Origin: Lactococcus hircilactis
GTDB lineage: Bacteria; Bacillota; Bacilli; Lactobacillales; Streptococcaceae
Assembly (NCBI RefSeq): GCF_009601015.1
Contig: NZ_WITJ01000015.1
Coordinates: 1 to 41,927 of the forward strand
Reading direction: 5' to 3'
DNA: 41,927 nt
The notes below the pieces were generated by a model. The model searched no databases. It had not been told where the DNA came from and saw only the letters and a list, made by a program, of their open reading frames with translations. Position numbers and translations under genes: made by a program. Each line of letters begins with the position of its first letter. Within the stretch, counting starts at the first letter, position 1. Of the stretch, positions 32,632 to 41,915 are shown piece by piece.

Positions 32632-33612
32632 TCAATGCGCAAGAGGATGAATGAGCGTTTTTGGTTGAGTCCTCTTTTCTTTTTTCTCACTCTGAGTGCG
32701 CCAATAAGAGGATAAAACAGAGCCTGAAATATTATGCCAGATTGAAAAAAGCGTGGACGGAATCGCTGCAGCAGGGACAAAATACTTCATTGCAAGTGTC
32801 GCACCTAAACTTGAATCTTGCATCCCAACTTCAAATGTAATGGCTTTTTGCTGTGATTTATTGAGATGAATGACTTTACTAAACAAGTAGCCAAGGCCAT
32901 AGCCTGATAAATTATGCAGCATGACAACAGGAATGATAATCGCTGTTTCTGTGGTAAAAAGATGAGCATGATTGGCTGAAAAAACGACACCAATAATCGC
33001 TAAAATCGCGACCTGTGAGATGAGTGGCATCACTGGAGTAACTTTTTCAACGGGTTTTCTAAGAAAAGTATGCACCAAAACTCCTAAAATAATCGGTGCA
33101 ACAACGATTTCTAATGTACTAATAAATAAATCCGTTGTAGGGATATGAACATATTTTCCAGCATAAACAGTAAGTAAAAATGGAATCATCACGGGTGCTA
33201 AAAGTGTTGAGAGGGTTTCAATCGAGACATCTAGTGCGACATCTCCTTTCGCAAGAAACGCCATGACGCCAGATGAAGTCCCCGAAGGACAAGATCCTAC
33301 TAAGATGACACCAACTGCTGCTGATCCTGTCAAATGAAAAATTTGAACTAAAATAAAAGCAATAAGCGGCATAATCACATAATGCGCGACGGTTCCTAGA
33401 ATAACTGCGATGGGTTGTTTTGCAATCCGTGCAAAATCTTCTTTTGTGAGTGTCAGTCCCATTCTAAAGAGAATCACACTCAATAAATAAGAGACATTAG
33501 GAGCAAACCAAAGACTGGTTTTTGGAAAAAAGTAATTGAATGCTGCCCATAAAATAACTAAAAGTGTAAACCATTTACTGATTAATCGACTGGTTTTAAC
33601 AATACCGCTCAT
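32632..33612 (-). CDS. Bile acid:sodium symporter (BASS) family transporter
   Basis: A 326-residue protein with nine or ten membrane helices. The BASS family pattern includes GLTLTKEDFARI, VGSCPSGTSSGVMAFLAKGD and the crossover helix region ITFEVGMQDSSLGATLA, where sodium ligands lie in known structures. Bacterial members often move pantoate or keto acids rather than bile acids, so the substrate is open. ATG 33612 has AAAGGAG upstream. A basic tail ends the protein. Confidence 0.88.
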   Translation of the reverse strand: MSGIVKTSRLISKWFTLLVILWAAFNYFFPKTSLWFAPNVSYLLSVILFRMGLTLTKEDFARIAKQPIAVILGTVAHYVIMPLIAFILVQIFHLTGSAAVGVILVGSCPSGTSSGVMAFLAKGDVALDVSIETLSTLLAPVMIPFLLTVYAGKYVHIPTTDLFISTLEIVVAPIILGVLVHTFLRKPVEKVTPVMPLISQVAILAIIGVVFSANHAHLFTTETAIIIPVVMLHNLSGYGLGYLFSKVIHLNKSQQKAITFEVGMQDSSLGATLAMKYFVPAAAIPSTLFSIWHNISGSVLSSYWRTQSEKKEKRTQPKTLIHPLAH

Positions 33613-33804
33613 TATAAACTCCTTTGATATAAATATTTGAACAATTCCGAATTCAGTATATTTATTTTGAATTCAATAAAATATATTATATCATTATAAA
33701 ATATAAAGTCAAAAATAAGCGTAGTTTTATCAAAAAAACTTCAGAAAAAGACAAACGGAAGGATTGACTTTAATCTGAAGCATCTTTTGCTGCTTTTTTA
33801 ATTT
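33613..33804. other. AT-rich region between tgt and the symporter gene
   Basis: This gap of 192 bases contains two GAATTC-centred blocks (33650 and 33670 regions) embedded in A/T-rich inverted sequence upstream of the symporter gene. They may be a regulator binding region, but no regulator can be named. A weak stem (AAGCA and TGCTT) after tgt may be its terminator. Confidence 0.3.
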
Positions 33805-34983
<1,179 letters not shown>

Positions 34984-35040
34984 TTACAAGTATATCAAAA
35001 ATCTTGCGGTAATGCTATTTTACGCCACAAAAAAAATTCT

Positions 35041-35052
35041 GTCAGTACTGAC
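35041..35052. repeat. Iterated palindrome, exact copy between the CoA-binding gene and tgt
   Basis: This core lies in a perfect 22-bp palindrome (35036-35057), flanked by an A-run upstream on the plus strand. Read on the minus strand it is followed by T-rich sequence, so it may terminate the CoA-binding gene. Confidence 0.85.
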
Positions 35053-35076
35053 AGAATAAAATGCTCAGATCACATT

Positions 35077-35517
35077 TTATTTTTTTCCAAGACCTGAATA
35101 AGCATACTCGATTTTAATGCAACGATTCATGACGATTTTATTTCTTCTGGCAGCTCGAAGTATCTGCTCAGCTTCTTGAGATTCAAGACCCAATTGCGCC
35201 CAAAAAACTCCTGCATCTGTCTCAATAAAATCTCTTGCAACATCTGCTAAAAATTCACTGCGTCTAAACACATCGACAATGTCAATATGAAATGGAATGT
35301 CCTGAAGTTTTTCATATACTTTTTCACCAAGCACTGTTTTTCCTGCCAAAATTGGATTTACCAATGCTAAACGATACCCATTTTTTTGCAGACCTTGTGC
35401 GATGAGATAAGAAGTGCGATCTATTTTGTCAGAAATTCCAACCACAGCAATGGTTTTCGCCTCCTTCAAATACTGAAAAATTTGTTCTTGTGATGGATTT
35501 TCAAATGCGTCACTCAT
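35077..35517 (-). CDS. CoA-binding domain protein (YccU-like)
   Basis: A 146-residue Rossmann-fold protein of the CoA_binding family (TIAVVGISDKIDRTSYLI near residue 18, then GYRLALVNP and DIVDVFRRSEF). It is related to the CoA-binding domain of succinyl-CoA synthetase but has no catalytic partner, and its cellular role is unknown. ATG 35517 follows AAAAGGAG. It is divergent from the nuclease gene, with a 55-base gap. Confidence 0.85.
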   Translation of the reverse strand: MSDAFENPSQEQIFQYLKEAKTIAVVGISDKIDRTSYLIAQGLQKNGYRLALVNPILAGKTVLGEKVYEKLQDIPFHIDIVDVFRRSEFLADVARDFIETDAGVFWAQLGLESQEAEQILRAARRNKIVMNRCIKIEYAYSGLGKK

Positions 35518-35566
35518 CTTTTTCTCCTTTTATTGTATTTTATAAGTAATATTATATCGCATTTGC

Positions 35567-35572
35567 TATAAT
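35567..35572 (+). promoter_or_regulatory. -10 element giving a leaderless nuclease transcript
   Basis: TATAAT is directly followed by ATGGAT and then ATG. The expected start, 7 bases after the -10 box, is the A of ATG 35579. No ribosome site is present. Confidence 0.6.
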
Positions 35573-35578
35573 ATGGAT

Positions 35579-36358
35579 ATGAATAAACTTAGAAAAAACC
35601 AAAAAAGTGTGCTTTACCCGCTCATTATTTTGCTCCTTGCGACTTTGGGTTATTTTGCAACGCAAATACTCACGACGCCACACTCGGCTTCACCTGCTGC
35701 TACAGAAGCTCTTTCAAGTGCGATTGAAGAAAAACCACTGCCTTTTAAAAATCAACGTCAGATGGTACTTGGAAGACTTGATTCTCTTTCTCGTGCGACA
35801 AATGCGCATATTCAACTTAAAAATGCGCAAGAACCACACCTCAAACGTGAGCCGTTGACTTACAATCCTGTCGGTTGGCATAATTATCATTTCTATTACA
35901 AAACGAGTGATGGACAGACCCAAAAAGCATGGTTGATGAGTCGAGGACATCTCGTGGGTTATCAATTTTCTGGTTTGAATAATGAGCCAAAAAATCTTGT
36001 GCCAGAAACCATGTGCTTTAATGGTGGAAACTACTCTGGCATGAATGATTCAAACAGCACAAGCATGCTATATTATGAAAATCGTTTAGACAGTTGGCTT
36101 GCCAATCATCCACATTATTACCTTGATTATCAAGTCACACCGCTTTATCATGGCAATGAACTTGTGCCTCGTCAAATCCGCCTGTCTTATGTCGGCATGG
36201 ATCAAAAAGGGCAGCTTCTTTCCATCACACTTGGTGGTCCGCTTGAAAAGAAGGGTAAAAATGGCACGACAGAAGTGATTTTACAAAATCAATCTCCGAA
36301 TGCAAAAATAAATTACGATACTGGAACTGCGATAAATACCGTCAAGAAAGCTTACTGA
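35579..36358 (+). CDS. DNA/RNA non-specific endonuclease (EndA-like), membrane-anchored
   Basis: A 259-residue protein with one N-terminal membrane segment (about residues 10-30), then a beta-beta-alpha-metal nuclease domain. The active-site motif reads SRGHLVGYQFSG near residue 120, where the general base His and metal-site Asn (QFSGLNNEPKNLVPET) are kept. The usual DRGH has become SRGH. EndA of pneumococcus degrades one strand of incoming DNA during transformation, so a link to the comG genes here is possible. ATG 35579 is preferred to the ATG two codons earlier because it matches the predicted leaderless start. Confidence 0.85.
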   Translation: MNKLRKNQKSVLYPLIILLLATLGYFATQILTTPHSASPAATEALSSAIEEKPLPFKNQRQMVLGRLDSLSRATNAHIQLKNAQEPHLKREPLTYNPVGWHNYHFYYKTSDGQTQKAWLMSRGHLVGYQFSGLNNEPKNLVPETMCFNGGNYSGMNDSNSTSMLYYENRLDSWLANHPHYYLDYQVTPLYHGNELVPRQIRLSYVGMDQKGQLLSITLGGPLEKKGKNGTTEVILQNQSPNAKINYDTGTAINTVKKAY

Positions 36359-36372
36359 ATAAAAAATCATAC

Positions 36373-36399
36373 AAAAGACTGAAAAAAACAGTCTTTTTT
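36373..36399 (+). terminator. Nuclease gene terminator
   Basis: AAAAGACTG, an A-rich loop and CAGTCTTTT followed by TTC, starting 15 bases after the stop codon. Confidence 0.85.
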
Positions 36400-36402
36400 C
36401 TT

Positions 36403-36410
36403 GTTATAAT
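36403..36410 (+). promoter_or_regulatory. Possible promoter before the small membrane-protein pair
   Basis: TGTTATAAT is an extended -10 element directly after the nuclease terminator, with no good -35. A second TGTTATAAA occurs at 36525-36533, closer to the gene. Which one is used cannot be told. Confidence 0.35.
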
Positions 36411-36572
36411 TGAGTCAGCACAAATAAAAAGTAATCAAAAAGTCTGAATTTTTGAACCGGCTTGCACAAAAGCAAAAAAATCCTTCTTTTTTGACATTTT
36501 TTACCACATTTATGCTGACATCTTGTTATAAAAAAATTATCAAGCCAATACGGCCATTACTGGAGAAAAACG

Positions 36573-36788
36573 ATGTTGATTCTTTTCATCTTATTTTTAC
36601 TTGTTTTTGCAGTGCTGAGAGGTTTTTTCAAGTTCATCCTTCCACTTGTTATCGCCATTATTGCACTCAAACTCATCTTTTCAAGCATTCTTTTGCTTTT
36701 TAACTTGCATTTTTGGATGTTGCTATTGAGTGTTGGATTTTTCACTTGGTTGATTGTCACAGTTTCCTCTCAAAAGAGAAACTATTAA
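36573..36788 (+). CDS. Small membrane protein, first of a paralogous pair
   Basis: A 71-residue protein with two or three hydrophobic segments and the core RGFFKFILPLVIAIIALKLIFSS, SILLLFNLHFW. ATG 36573 has GGAG upstream. The next gene encodes a clear paralogue with the same layout. Small proteins of this sort are often induced by cell-envelope stress in lactococci and streptococci (CesSR/LiaSR regulons), but no response-regulator box can be proven here. Confidence 0.6.
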   Translation: MLILFILFLLVFAVLRGFFKFILPLVIAIIALKLIFSSILLLFNLHFWMLLLSVGFFTWLIVTVSSQKRNY

Positions 36789-36799
36789 GGAGGTAAGTC

Positions 36800-37030
36800 A
36801 TGTTTTTTGGTTCATTCATTCTGTTTGCCTTGATTCTATCACTTTTTTTCGTTCATTTTGGGATCCTTGCGTTTCATATTTTTTGGCGGTTTATCCTTCC
36901 AATTCTTCTCGTATTATTTGTCATTCGCCTTGTGATTAGCGGGATTCTCCTGCTCTTTAATCCCTATTTTTGGCTTTTGATTCTCGTGATTGCCGGCGTC
37001 ATTTGGTGGATGAATCCTTTAAAACGCTAA
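36800..37030 (+). CDS. Small membrane protein, second of a paralogous pair
   Basis: A 76-residue protein with the same arrangement as its neighbour (FWRFILPILLVLFVIRLVI, GILLLFNPYFW) and a final WWMNPLKR. AAGGAGG precedes ATG 36800, 11 bases after the first gene, so the two form an operon that probably arose by tandem duplication. Function is unknown. Confidence 0.6.
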   Translation: MFFGSFILFALILSLFFVHFGILAFHIFWRFILPILLVLFVIRLVISGILLLFNPYFWLLILVIAGVIWWMNPLKR

Positions 37031-37044
37031 ACAATCGCTCCATG

Positions 37045-37077
37045 AAAAAACGTTGTCAGCACTGACAGCGTTTTTTT
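37045..37077. terminator. Terminator built on the iterated palindrome
   Basis: AAAAAACG and CGTTTTTTT flank a GTCAGCACTGAC core (37055-37066, one-base variant of the repeat). It serves the small membrane-protein operon and possibly polA in the other direction. Confidence 0.85.
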
Positions 37078-37094
37078 GATTCCTATTTAGCCTT

Positions 37095-37106
37095 GTCAGT
37101 ACTGAC
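37095..37106. repeat. Iterated palindrome, exact copy after polA
   Basis: TTGTCAGTACTGACAA, 9 bases after the polA stop and 29 bases from the terminator copy at 37055. Confidence 0.85.
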
Positions 37107-37114
37107 AAAATCTC

Positions 37115-39748
37115 CTATTTTGCTTCATACCACGTAGCGCCGATGTTTTCATCGACTTTAAGCGGAACAGTCAATTCAACGGCTTGTTCCATTGTTTCAC
37201 GGACCAAAGCTTTTACCTGATCCAATTCATCATTGGGGACATCAAGAATGATTTCATCATGCACTTGCAATAAAAGTTTTGCGTTTAGATGTTGCGTTTC
37301 TAAAGCACGATCCAAATTAATCATGGCGATTTTTAAAATATCACCTGCAGACCCTTGAATTGGTGCATTAATGGCTTGACGTTCTGCGGCATTTCGGATA
37401 TTGAAATTCCTTGAATTAATATCCAAAAGTTTCCGTCTGCGATTGAACATCGTACTGACATACCCTTTATCTTTGGCTTCACGCTTCGTATTTTCAATAT
37501 AATGCGCGACTTCTGGATAGCGTTCAAAATAAGTTGAGATAATCTCAGCTGCTTCTTTATTTGGAATTCCGAGTCGTTTTGCAAGCCCATACTCTGTCTC
37601 TCCATAAGAAATCCCAAAATTGACCGCTTTTGCTTGACGCCGATCATTTGCACTCACCTCATTTGCTGATGCAATATTGAAAACACGCATGGCCGTACTT
37701 GTGTGGATGTCCGCGTCCGCTTTGAACGCAGCAATCAAATTCGGATCTTTCGCAACGTGTGCAAGCACTCTGAGCTCAACTTGTGAATAATCCGAGCTCA
37801 ATAATGTCGCATGTTCACTTGGAATAAATGCTTTACGGATTTTTCTTCCCTCATTGAGACGCACAGGAATATTTTGAAGATTTGGCTCTACTGATGATAA
37901 CCGGCCCGTTTGTGTCAAATCTTGCACGTAACGCGTATGAATTTTTCCATCCGATGCGATTTGTGGAATCAAGCCCTTCACATAAGTCGATTGCACTTTT
38001 GAAACTTGACGATATTCCAAAATTTTTGCCACAACATCAGAAGTCACTGCGAGATTTTCCAACACATCCACGGCTGTCGAATAACCCGTTTTCGTCTTTT
38101 TTCCATGGGGCAAATTTAACTTTTCAAACAAAATGACTCCCAACTGTTTAGGCGAATTGATGTTAAATTCCTCACCTGCAAGCGCATAAATTTCTTCTGT
38201 CAGTGCTGACAGACGGGTTTCATTTTCACGCCCAATCGTTTCAAGCGTTGCTTTATTGACCGCAATTCCCGTTATTTCCATTTTTGCAAGTACCTCAGAA
38301 AGAGGCAATTCCATTGCTGTCAGTAATGACAACTGCTCGTTTTCTTCTAGTGCCGCAATCATTTTTTCTTTTGAAACCGCTAAAGTATGAATTTTTTGAG
38401 CAAGTGTACCAAACAATTCCGCGTCATCTGGTACTGCCAATTTTGCCCCTTTCCCATAAATTTCCTCGTCAGACTTCAAGCTTGCATCTGCATAAAGTTT
38501 TGAAATTGTTGAAATTCTATTATCCTCAGTTGTCGAAATCAAGTACTTTGCAAGCATTGCATCAAATTTTGCAAGCGGAAGTTTAATCCCCAAACGATTC
38601 AATAATACCCGATTTTTCTTGAAATCATACGTGTTTTCAGGAAAATCAAATGCTGTCAGTAATGACAGATTTTTTGAAACAAAATGCTCGTTTTCATTTC
38701 CCCAAGCAAAACCAATCACCTCTTCTTTATGATAATTTCCCCCAAGAATTTCAAGATAAAAGAAATCATCTGGCTTCACTTTTATTTCGTCAGCACTGAC
38801 AACGACCTGATACGCTACCTTTTTCACCGCAACAGGATGATCATCACCACTTTTTTCTAATTGTCCTCCTAATTTTTGCTTAAATTGCGCAAATCCCATT
38901 TCATCATAAAACGCCAAGAGTTCTTCCACTTTTGGTCCACGATAAATCGTATCCTCAAGCCCAATTTCAATTGGCGATGACACATTGATCGTGGCCAATT
39001 TTTGAGATAAAAATGCCATTTTTCGATCTGCAATCAAATGTTCCTTCATCTTCGACTTTTTCAGTTCATCAACATGGTCATACAATTGCTCCAAAGAGCC
39101 CCATTCATGTAATAAATTCAGAGCTGTTTTTTCCCCAACCTTCGTCACGCCAGGATAATTATCCGACGCATCTCCCATTAAAGCTTTTAAATCAATGAAT
39201 TGAGTGGGTGTCAGCCCCATTTTATCCTTCAAATACTCTGGCGTCCACGCTTCAAATTCCGCTACACCCTTTTTTGAAATCTCAACAGTCGTATTTCCAT
39301 CTACCAACTGGATCATATCCTTATCTCCAGTGACGATGGTCACATCAAACGAAACATCTGGTGCTTCAGCCATTTTATCCAAAGTTCCAATAATATCATC
39401 TGCCTCATAATCAACCAATTGATAATGAGCCAATCCAAGCTTATCAATCATTTCCTTAATAAACGGAATCTGTTCCCTAAATTCATCTGGAGTTTTAGAT
39501 CTTCCCCCCTTATAATCTTCAAACATCGCCGTCCGAAACGTCGTTTTCCCCGCATCAAAAGCAATCAACACATGCGTCGGTTGAATTCGCTCCATCAAAT
39601 TGGTCAACATCAAATGAAAACCATAAATCGCATTCGTATGCAATCCAGAAGGAGCGATAAACCGATCAATCTGTTGATATAATGCAAAAAACGCTCTAAA
39701 AGCCACCGACGACCCATCAATCAATAATAATTTATTTTTATTTTCCAT
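37115..39748 (-). CDS. polA: DNA polymerase I
   Basis: An 877-residue repair and Okazaki-fragment polymerase. The 5'-3' exonuclease domain covers about 1-290 (LLIDGSSVAFRAFFAL, DYEADDIIGTL, MGDASDNYPG). A 3'-5' exonuclease-like domain (about 300-480) lacks the usual acidic metal ligands, as in other Gram-positive PolA. The polymerase has motif A SSDYSQVELRVLAH, the O-helix RRQAKAVNFGISYG and motif C LLQVHDEII. Four palindrome variants lie in frame, all in or beside the inactive exonuclease domain and adjoining helices rather than the catalytic polymerase core. Confidence 0.97.
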   Translation of the reverse strand: MENKNKLLLIDGSSVAFRAFFALYQQIDRFIAPSGLHTNAIYGFHLMLTNLMERIQPTHVLIAFDAGKTTFRTAMFEDYKGGRSKTPDEFREQIPFIKEMIDKLGLAHYQLVDYEADDIIGTLDKMAEAPDVSFDVTIVTGDKDMIQLVDGNTTVEISKKGVAEFEAWTPEYLKDKMGLTPTQFIDLKALMGDASDNYPGVTKVGEKTALNLLHEWGSLEQLYDHVDELKKSKMKEHLIADRKMAFLSQKLATINVSSPIEIGLEDTIYRGPKVEELLAFYDEMGFAQFKQKLGGQLEKSGDDHPVAVKKVAYQVVVSADEIKVKPDDFFYLEILGGNYHKEEVIGFAWGNENEHFVSKNLSLLTAFDFPENTYDFKKNRVLLNRLGIKLPLAKFDAMLAKYLISTTEDNRISTISKLYADASLKSDEEIYGKGAKLAVPDDAELFGTLAQKIHTLAVSKEKMIAALEENEQLSLLTAMELPLSEVLAKMEITGIAVNKATLETIGRENETRLSALTEEIYALAGEEFNINSPKQLGVILFEKLNLPHGKKTKTGYSTAVDVLENLAVTSDVVAKILEYRQVSKVQSTYVKGLIPQIASDGKIHTRYVQDLTQTGRLSSVEPNLQNIPVRLNEGRKIRKAFIPSEHATLLSSDYSQVELRVLAHVAKDPNLIAAFKADADIHTSTAMRVFNIASANEVSANDRRQAKAVNFGISYGETEYGLAKRLGIPNKEAAEIISTYFERYPEVAHYIENTKREAKDKGYVSTMFNRRRKLLDINSRNFNIRNAAERQAINAPIQGSAGDILKIAMINLDRALETQHLNAKLLLQVHDEIILDVPNDELDQVKALVRETMEQAVELTVPLKVDENIGATWYEAK
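38199..38210. repeat. Iterated palindrome, one-base variant in polA
   Basis: GTCAGTGCTGAC within TCTGTCAGTGCTGACAGA, read as L-S-A-L-T-E. The same variant and reading occur in polC. Confidence 0.75.
38319..38330. repeat. Iterated palindrome, one-base variant in polA
   Basis: GTCAGTAATGAC, read as L-S-L-L-T. Confidence 0.7.
38655..38666. repeat. Iterated palindrome, one-base variant in polA
   Basis: GTCAGTAATGAC within CTGTCAGTAATGACAG, read as L-S-L-L-T in the exonuclease-like domain. Confidence 0.75.
38789..38800. repeat. Iterated palindrome, one-base variant in polA
   Basis: GTCAGCACTGAC, read in the other open frame as V-S-A-D (VVVSADEIK), at the start of the exonuclease-like domain. 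Confidence 0.7.
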
Positions 39749-39932
39749 CTCTATTCTCCCTTTTTTCTACGCTTGTTCTGTTTTCCTATTCATTCAAATC
39801 AATTTCTCTCTCAAATCATAAAAAATTGAACTTTACTAAATTATAACATTTTAAACACTCCTTTTGGAATTGCTCAACTTTCACCAATTTTATGAAAAAC
39901 ACTTCCATCAGCAAAAATAAAAACAATATTCC

Positions 39933-39952
39933 TTGACATGGAACGCGTTTCA
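39933..39952 (+). promoter_or_regulatory. Promoter and LacI-type operator of the HAD-lacI operon
   Basis: TTGACA (39933-39938) is followed at once by TGGAACGCGTTTCA (39939-39952), a 14-bp palindrome with one mismatch and a central CG, the typical shape of LacI/GalR operators. A TAGAAT lies at 39958-39963. The spacing of 19 bases is long, so a -10 within TAAATT is also possible. Autoregulation by the operon's own LacI-type protein is the simplest reading. Confidence 0.6.
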
Positions 39953-39993
39953 TAAATTAGAATAGAAGTATCAAAGAAAAGGAGCTTCACAAA

Positions 39994-40803
39994 ATGAAAA
40001 TTAAACACATTTTTACAGATATGGATGGCACATTGCTAGACTCACACGGAGTTTTATCCGATACAAATCATTGGGCCATCCATTATAGTACGCTTCCAAT
40101 TACCTTAGTTTCAGCGCGCAGCCCGATAGAAATGAATGACGTATTAGACACACTACAACTTTCCACCCCTCAAATTGCATTCAATGGAAATTTAACATTC
40201 ACACAAAATCAATTCGGCATCCAAATCTTAGATAAATTCCCCCTAAACTCAGAAGCAGTCTTCCAAATTTTAGCTTACGTTTCAAAAGAATTCCCAAAAC
40301 TAAGCCTAAACTGGTATAGTCTTGCTCACTGGTACACCAACAAACAAGATAAAGGAACGTTCATTCAAAAAGCACTGACAGGCATCGCGCCAAGAATCAA
40401 ACCATTCGATGGACAATCAGAAATCTACAAAATAATGATCATTGGCTTTGACCAAAACGATCTTTTTCAACTTCAAAACCAACTTAATCAGCTGGAAATC
40501 CCAAATCTCTCCATTCAACAAAGCGCTCAGCACTATTTAGAAATTACTTCTAATAAGAGAACAAAGGCCACTGCAGTCCAGTCCATCCTTGACGATGAAG
40601 ATTTAGATTTTACACAAATTGCTGCAATTGGTGATGACCAAAACGATATTCCGCTCCTTAAAGTCGCAGGTTTAGCTATCGCAGTAGATAACGCTGACTC
40701 AGAAGTAAAAAAACATGTTAAAATGGTAGTAGCAAAGAATACAGAACATGGTGTGGCAAAAGCCATATCAGCCATCAATACATTTAATGAACAGGTAATT
40801 TAA
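39994..40803 (+). CDS. Cof-type HAD hydrolase
   Basis: A 269-residue HAD phosphatase of the Cof (class IIB) group. Motif I is FTDMDGTLLD with Asp9 and Asp11, motif II is the VSARSP region, and motif III/IV is IAAIGDDQNDIPLLKVAG. Typical substrates are sugar phosphates or nucleotides, but the specific one is unknown. AAAGGAG precedes ATG 39994. Its stop codon overlaps the start of the lacI-type gene (TAATG), so the two are translationally coupled. Confidence 0.88.
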   Translation: MKIKHIFTDMDGTLLDSHGVLSDTNHWAIHYSTLPITLVSARSPIEMNDVLDTLQLSTPQIAFNGNLTFTQNQFGIQILDKFPLNSEAVFQILAYVSKEFPKLSLNWYSLAHWYTNKQDKGTFIQKALTGIAPRIKPFDGQSEIYKIMIIGFDQNDLFQLQNQLNQLEIPNLSIQQSAQHYLEITSNKRTKATAVQSILDDEDLDFTQIAAIGDDQNDIPLLKVAGLAIAVDNADSEVKKHVKMVVAKNTEHGVAKAISAINTFNEQVI

Positions 40804-41726
40804 TGACCTCACTAACCGATTTAGCAAAACTCAGTGGCTTTTCCAAAGCTACCGTTTCACGTGCCCTCTCTGGAAATGGTTATGTTTCTTTTGAAGCTCG
40901 AAAAATTATACAAGATTTGGCAAATGAATTGGATTATACGCCTAATGCGATTGCTCAAGAACTTGCTTTCGGAACGACCAAAAACATCGGAGTTGTTCTC
41001 CCCTATGTTAAACACCCATTTTTCAGCCAGATTTTAGAAGGAATTCTTGATAAAAGCTTTGAAACTGGCTATAAAATTGTCATTCTTCCTTCAAATTACG
41101 ATCAAAATTTAGAACTTCAATACTTAGAGCAACTCCGTAAAAAAGCATTTGAAGCCCTGATCTTTACTTCCAGAAAGATATCTGAAGAAACAGTCCTTAA
41201 CTATCAAAAATATGGACCAATTATCTTATGCCACAATCCCAAATCCAAAACAATTTCAGCCAGCTATGCAGAAAGAGAAATCGGTTATCGTGATGCTTTT
41301 CAATGGCTTAAAAAACAAAATTGTACAAATGTAGGTTTTCTTTTTTCGCGCTATAAAAGTCCAACTACTTCCGTCACACTCCAAACTTATACTGAAACCT
41401 ATCAACAAATGGTTAGACCTGAACAAATAAAAACCGGAGCGGTTTTTTCAACAGACGGTTACAAGTTAGGACCTGAACTCACTCAATTTGACAGTATTTT
41501 TGCCAATTCAGATGATATTGCTGCAAATGTATGGTGCTGGTTTGAAGAAAATAAACTACCTAAACCAATTATTATTGGTCAAGAAGCTTTGATTGCAGGA
41601 AAACTATTAAAACTCCCCAGCGTTGATAATCACTTTTTACAAATTGGACGCTTAGCATTTGAACTCGCCATTTCAAAAGAGATAAAACAACTTGCTATAA
41701 AATCAGAATTCATTCTTCACCGATAA
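40803..41726 (+). CDS. LacI/GalR-family transcriptional regulator
   Basis: A 307-residue regulator. The N-terminal HTH (LTDLAKLSGFSKATVSRALS) and hinge helix (DYTPNAIAQELAF) are clear, then a periplasmic-binding-like effector domain (NIGVVLPYVKHPFFSQILEG). It is somewhat shorter than the usual 330 residues and ends in EFILHR, as family members often do. It probably controls its own operon through the operator at 39939-39952. The effector is unknown, perhaps a sugar or the substrate of the coupled phosphatase. Confidence 0.88.
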   Translation: MTSLTDLAKLSGFSKATVSRALSGNGYVSFEARKIIQDLANELDYTPNAIAQELAFGTTKNIGVVLPYVKHPFFSQILEGILDKSFETGYKIVILPSNYDQNLELQYLEQLRKKAFEALIFTSRKISEETVLNYQKYGPIILCHNPKSKTISASYAEREIGYRDAFQWLKKQNCTNVGFLFSRYKSPTTSVTLQTYTETYQQMVRPEQIKTGAVFSTDGYKLGPELTQFDSIFANSDDIAANVWCWFEENKLPKPIIIGQEALIAGKLLKLPSVDNHFLQIGRLAFELAISKEIKQLAIKSEFILHR

Positions 41727-41749
41727 AAAAGTCCCTTTGGGGCTTTTTA
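41725..41749 (+). terminator. HAD-lacI operon terminator
   Basis: AAAAAAGTCCC, loop TTT and GGGGCTTTTT, beginning at the stop codon. Confidence 0.85.
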
Positions 41750-41770
41750 TCTTCACACAAAAACAGCACA

Positions 41771-41791
41771 AAAAAAAGAAGCCATAGCTCC
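41771..41791 (-). terminator. rRNA operon terminator
   Basis: On the minus strand GGAGC, loop TATG and GCTTC (one G-T pair) are followed by eight T, 12 bases after the 5S end. Confidence 0.75.
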
Positions 41792-41802
41792 TTTAATTCA
41801 AC

Positions 41803-41915
41803 TTAGCACCGACCCTATCTTGCAGGGGGCGACCCCCAACTACTTCCGGCGCAGAAGGACTTAACTACTGTGTTCGGCATGGGAACAGGTGTATCTCCAA
41901 CGCTATGGGCACTAA
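41803..41915 (-). rRNA. rrf: 5S ribosomal RNA
   Basis: The end pairing TTAGTGCC with GGTGCTAA defines the gene. Internal hallmarks are GGAGATACACCTGTTCCCATGC in sense (41901 to 41880 region), CCGAACACAGTAGTTAAG and GTAGTTGGGGGTCGCCCCC. It is the last gene of an rRNA operon whose 23S and 16S lie to the right of the window, transcribed leftward. Ends are approximate by a few bases. Confidence 0.95.

Noticed and set aside
33640-33690. A long perfect palindrome in the symporter promoter region
   Set aside because: On checking the bases only the GAATTC centres and a few flanking positions pair. The rest is AT-rich coincidence.
36754-36939. Overlapping frames around the small membrane-protein genes
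   Set aside because: They lack ribosome sites. The chosen frames each have a strong site and resemble one another.
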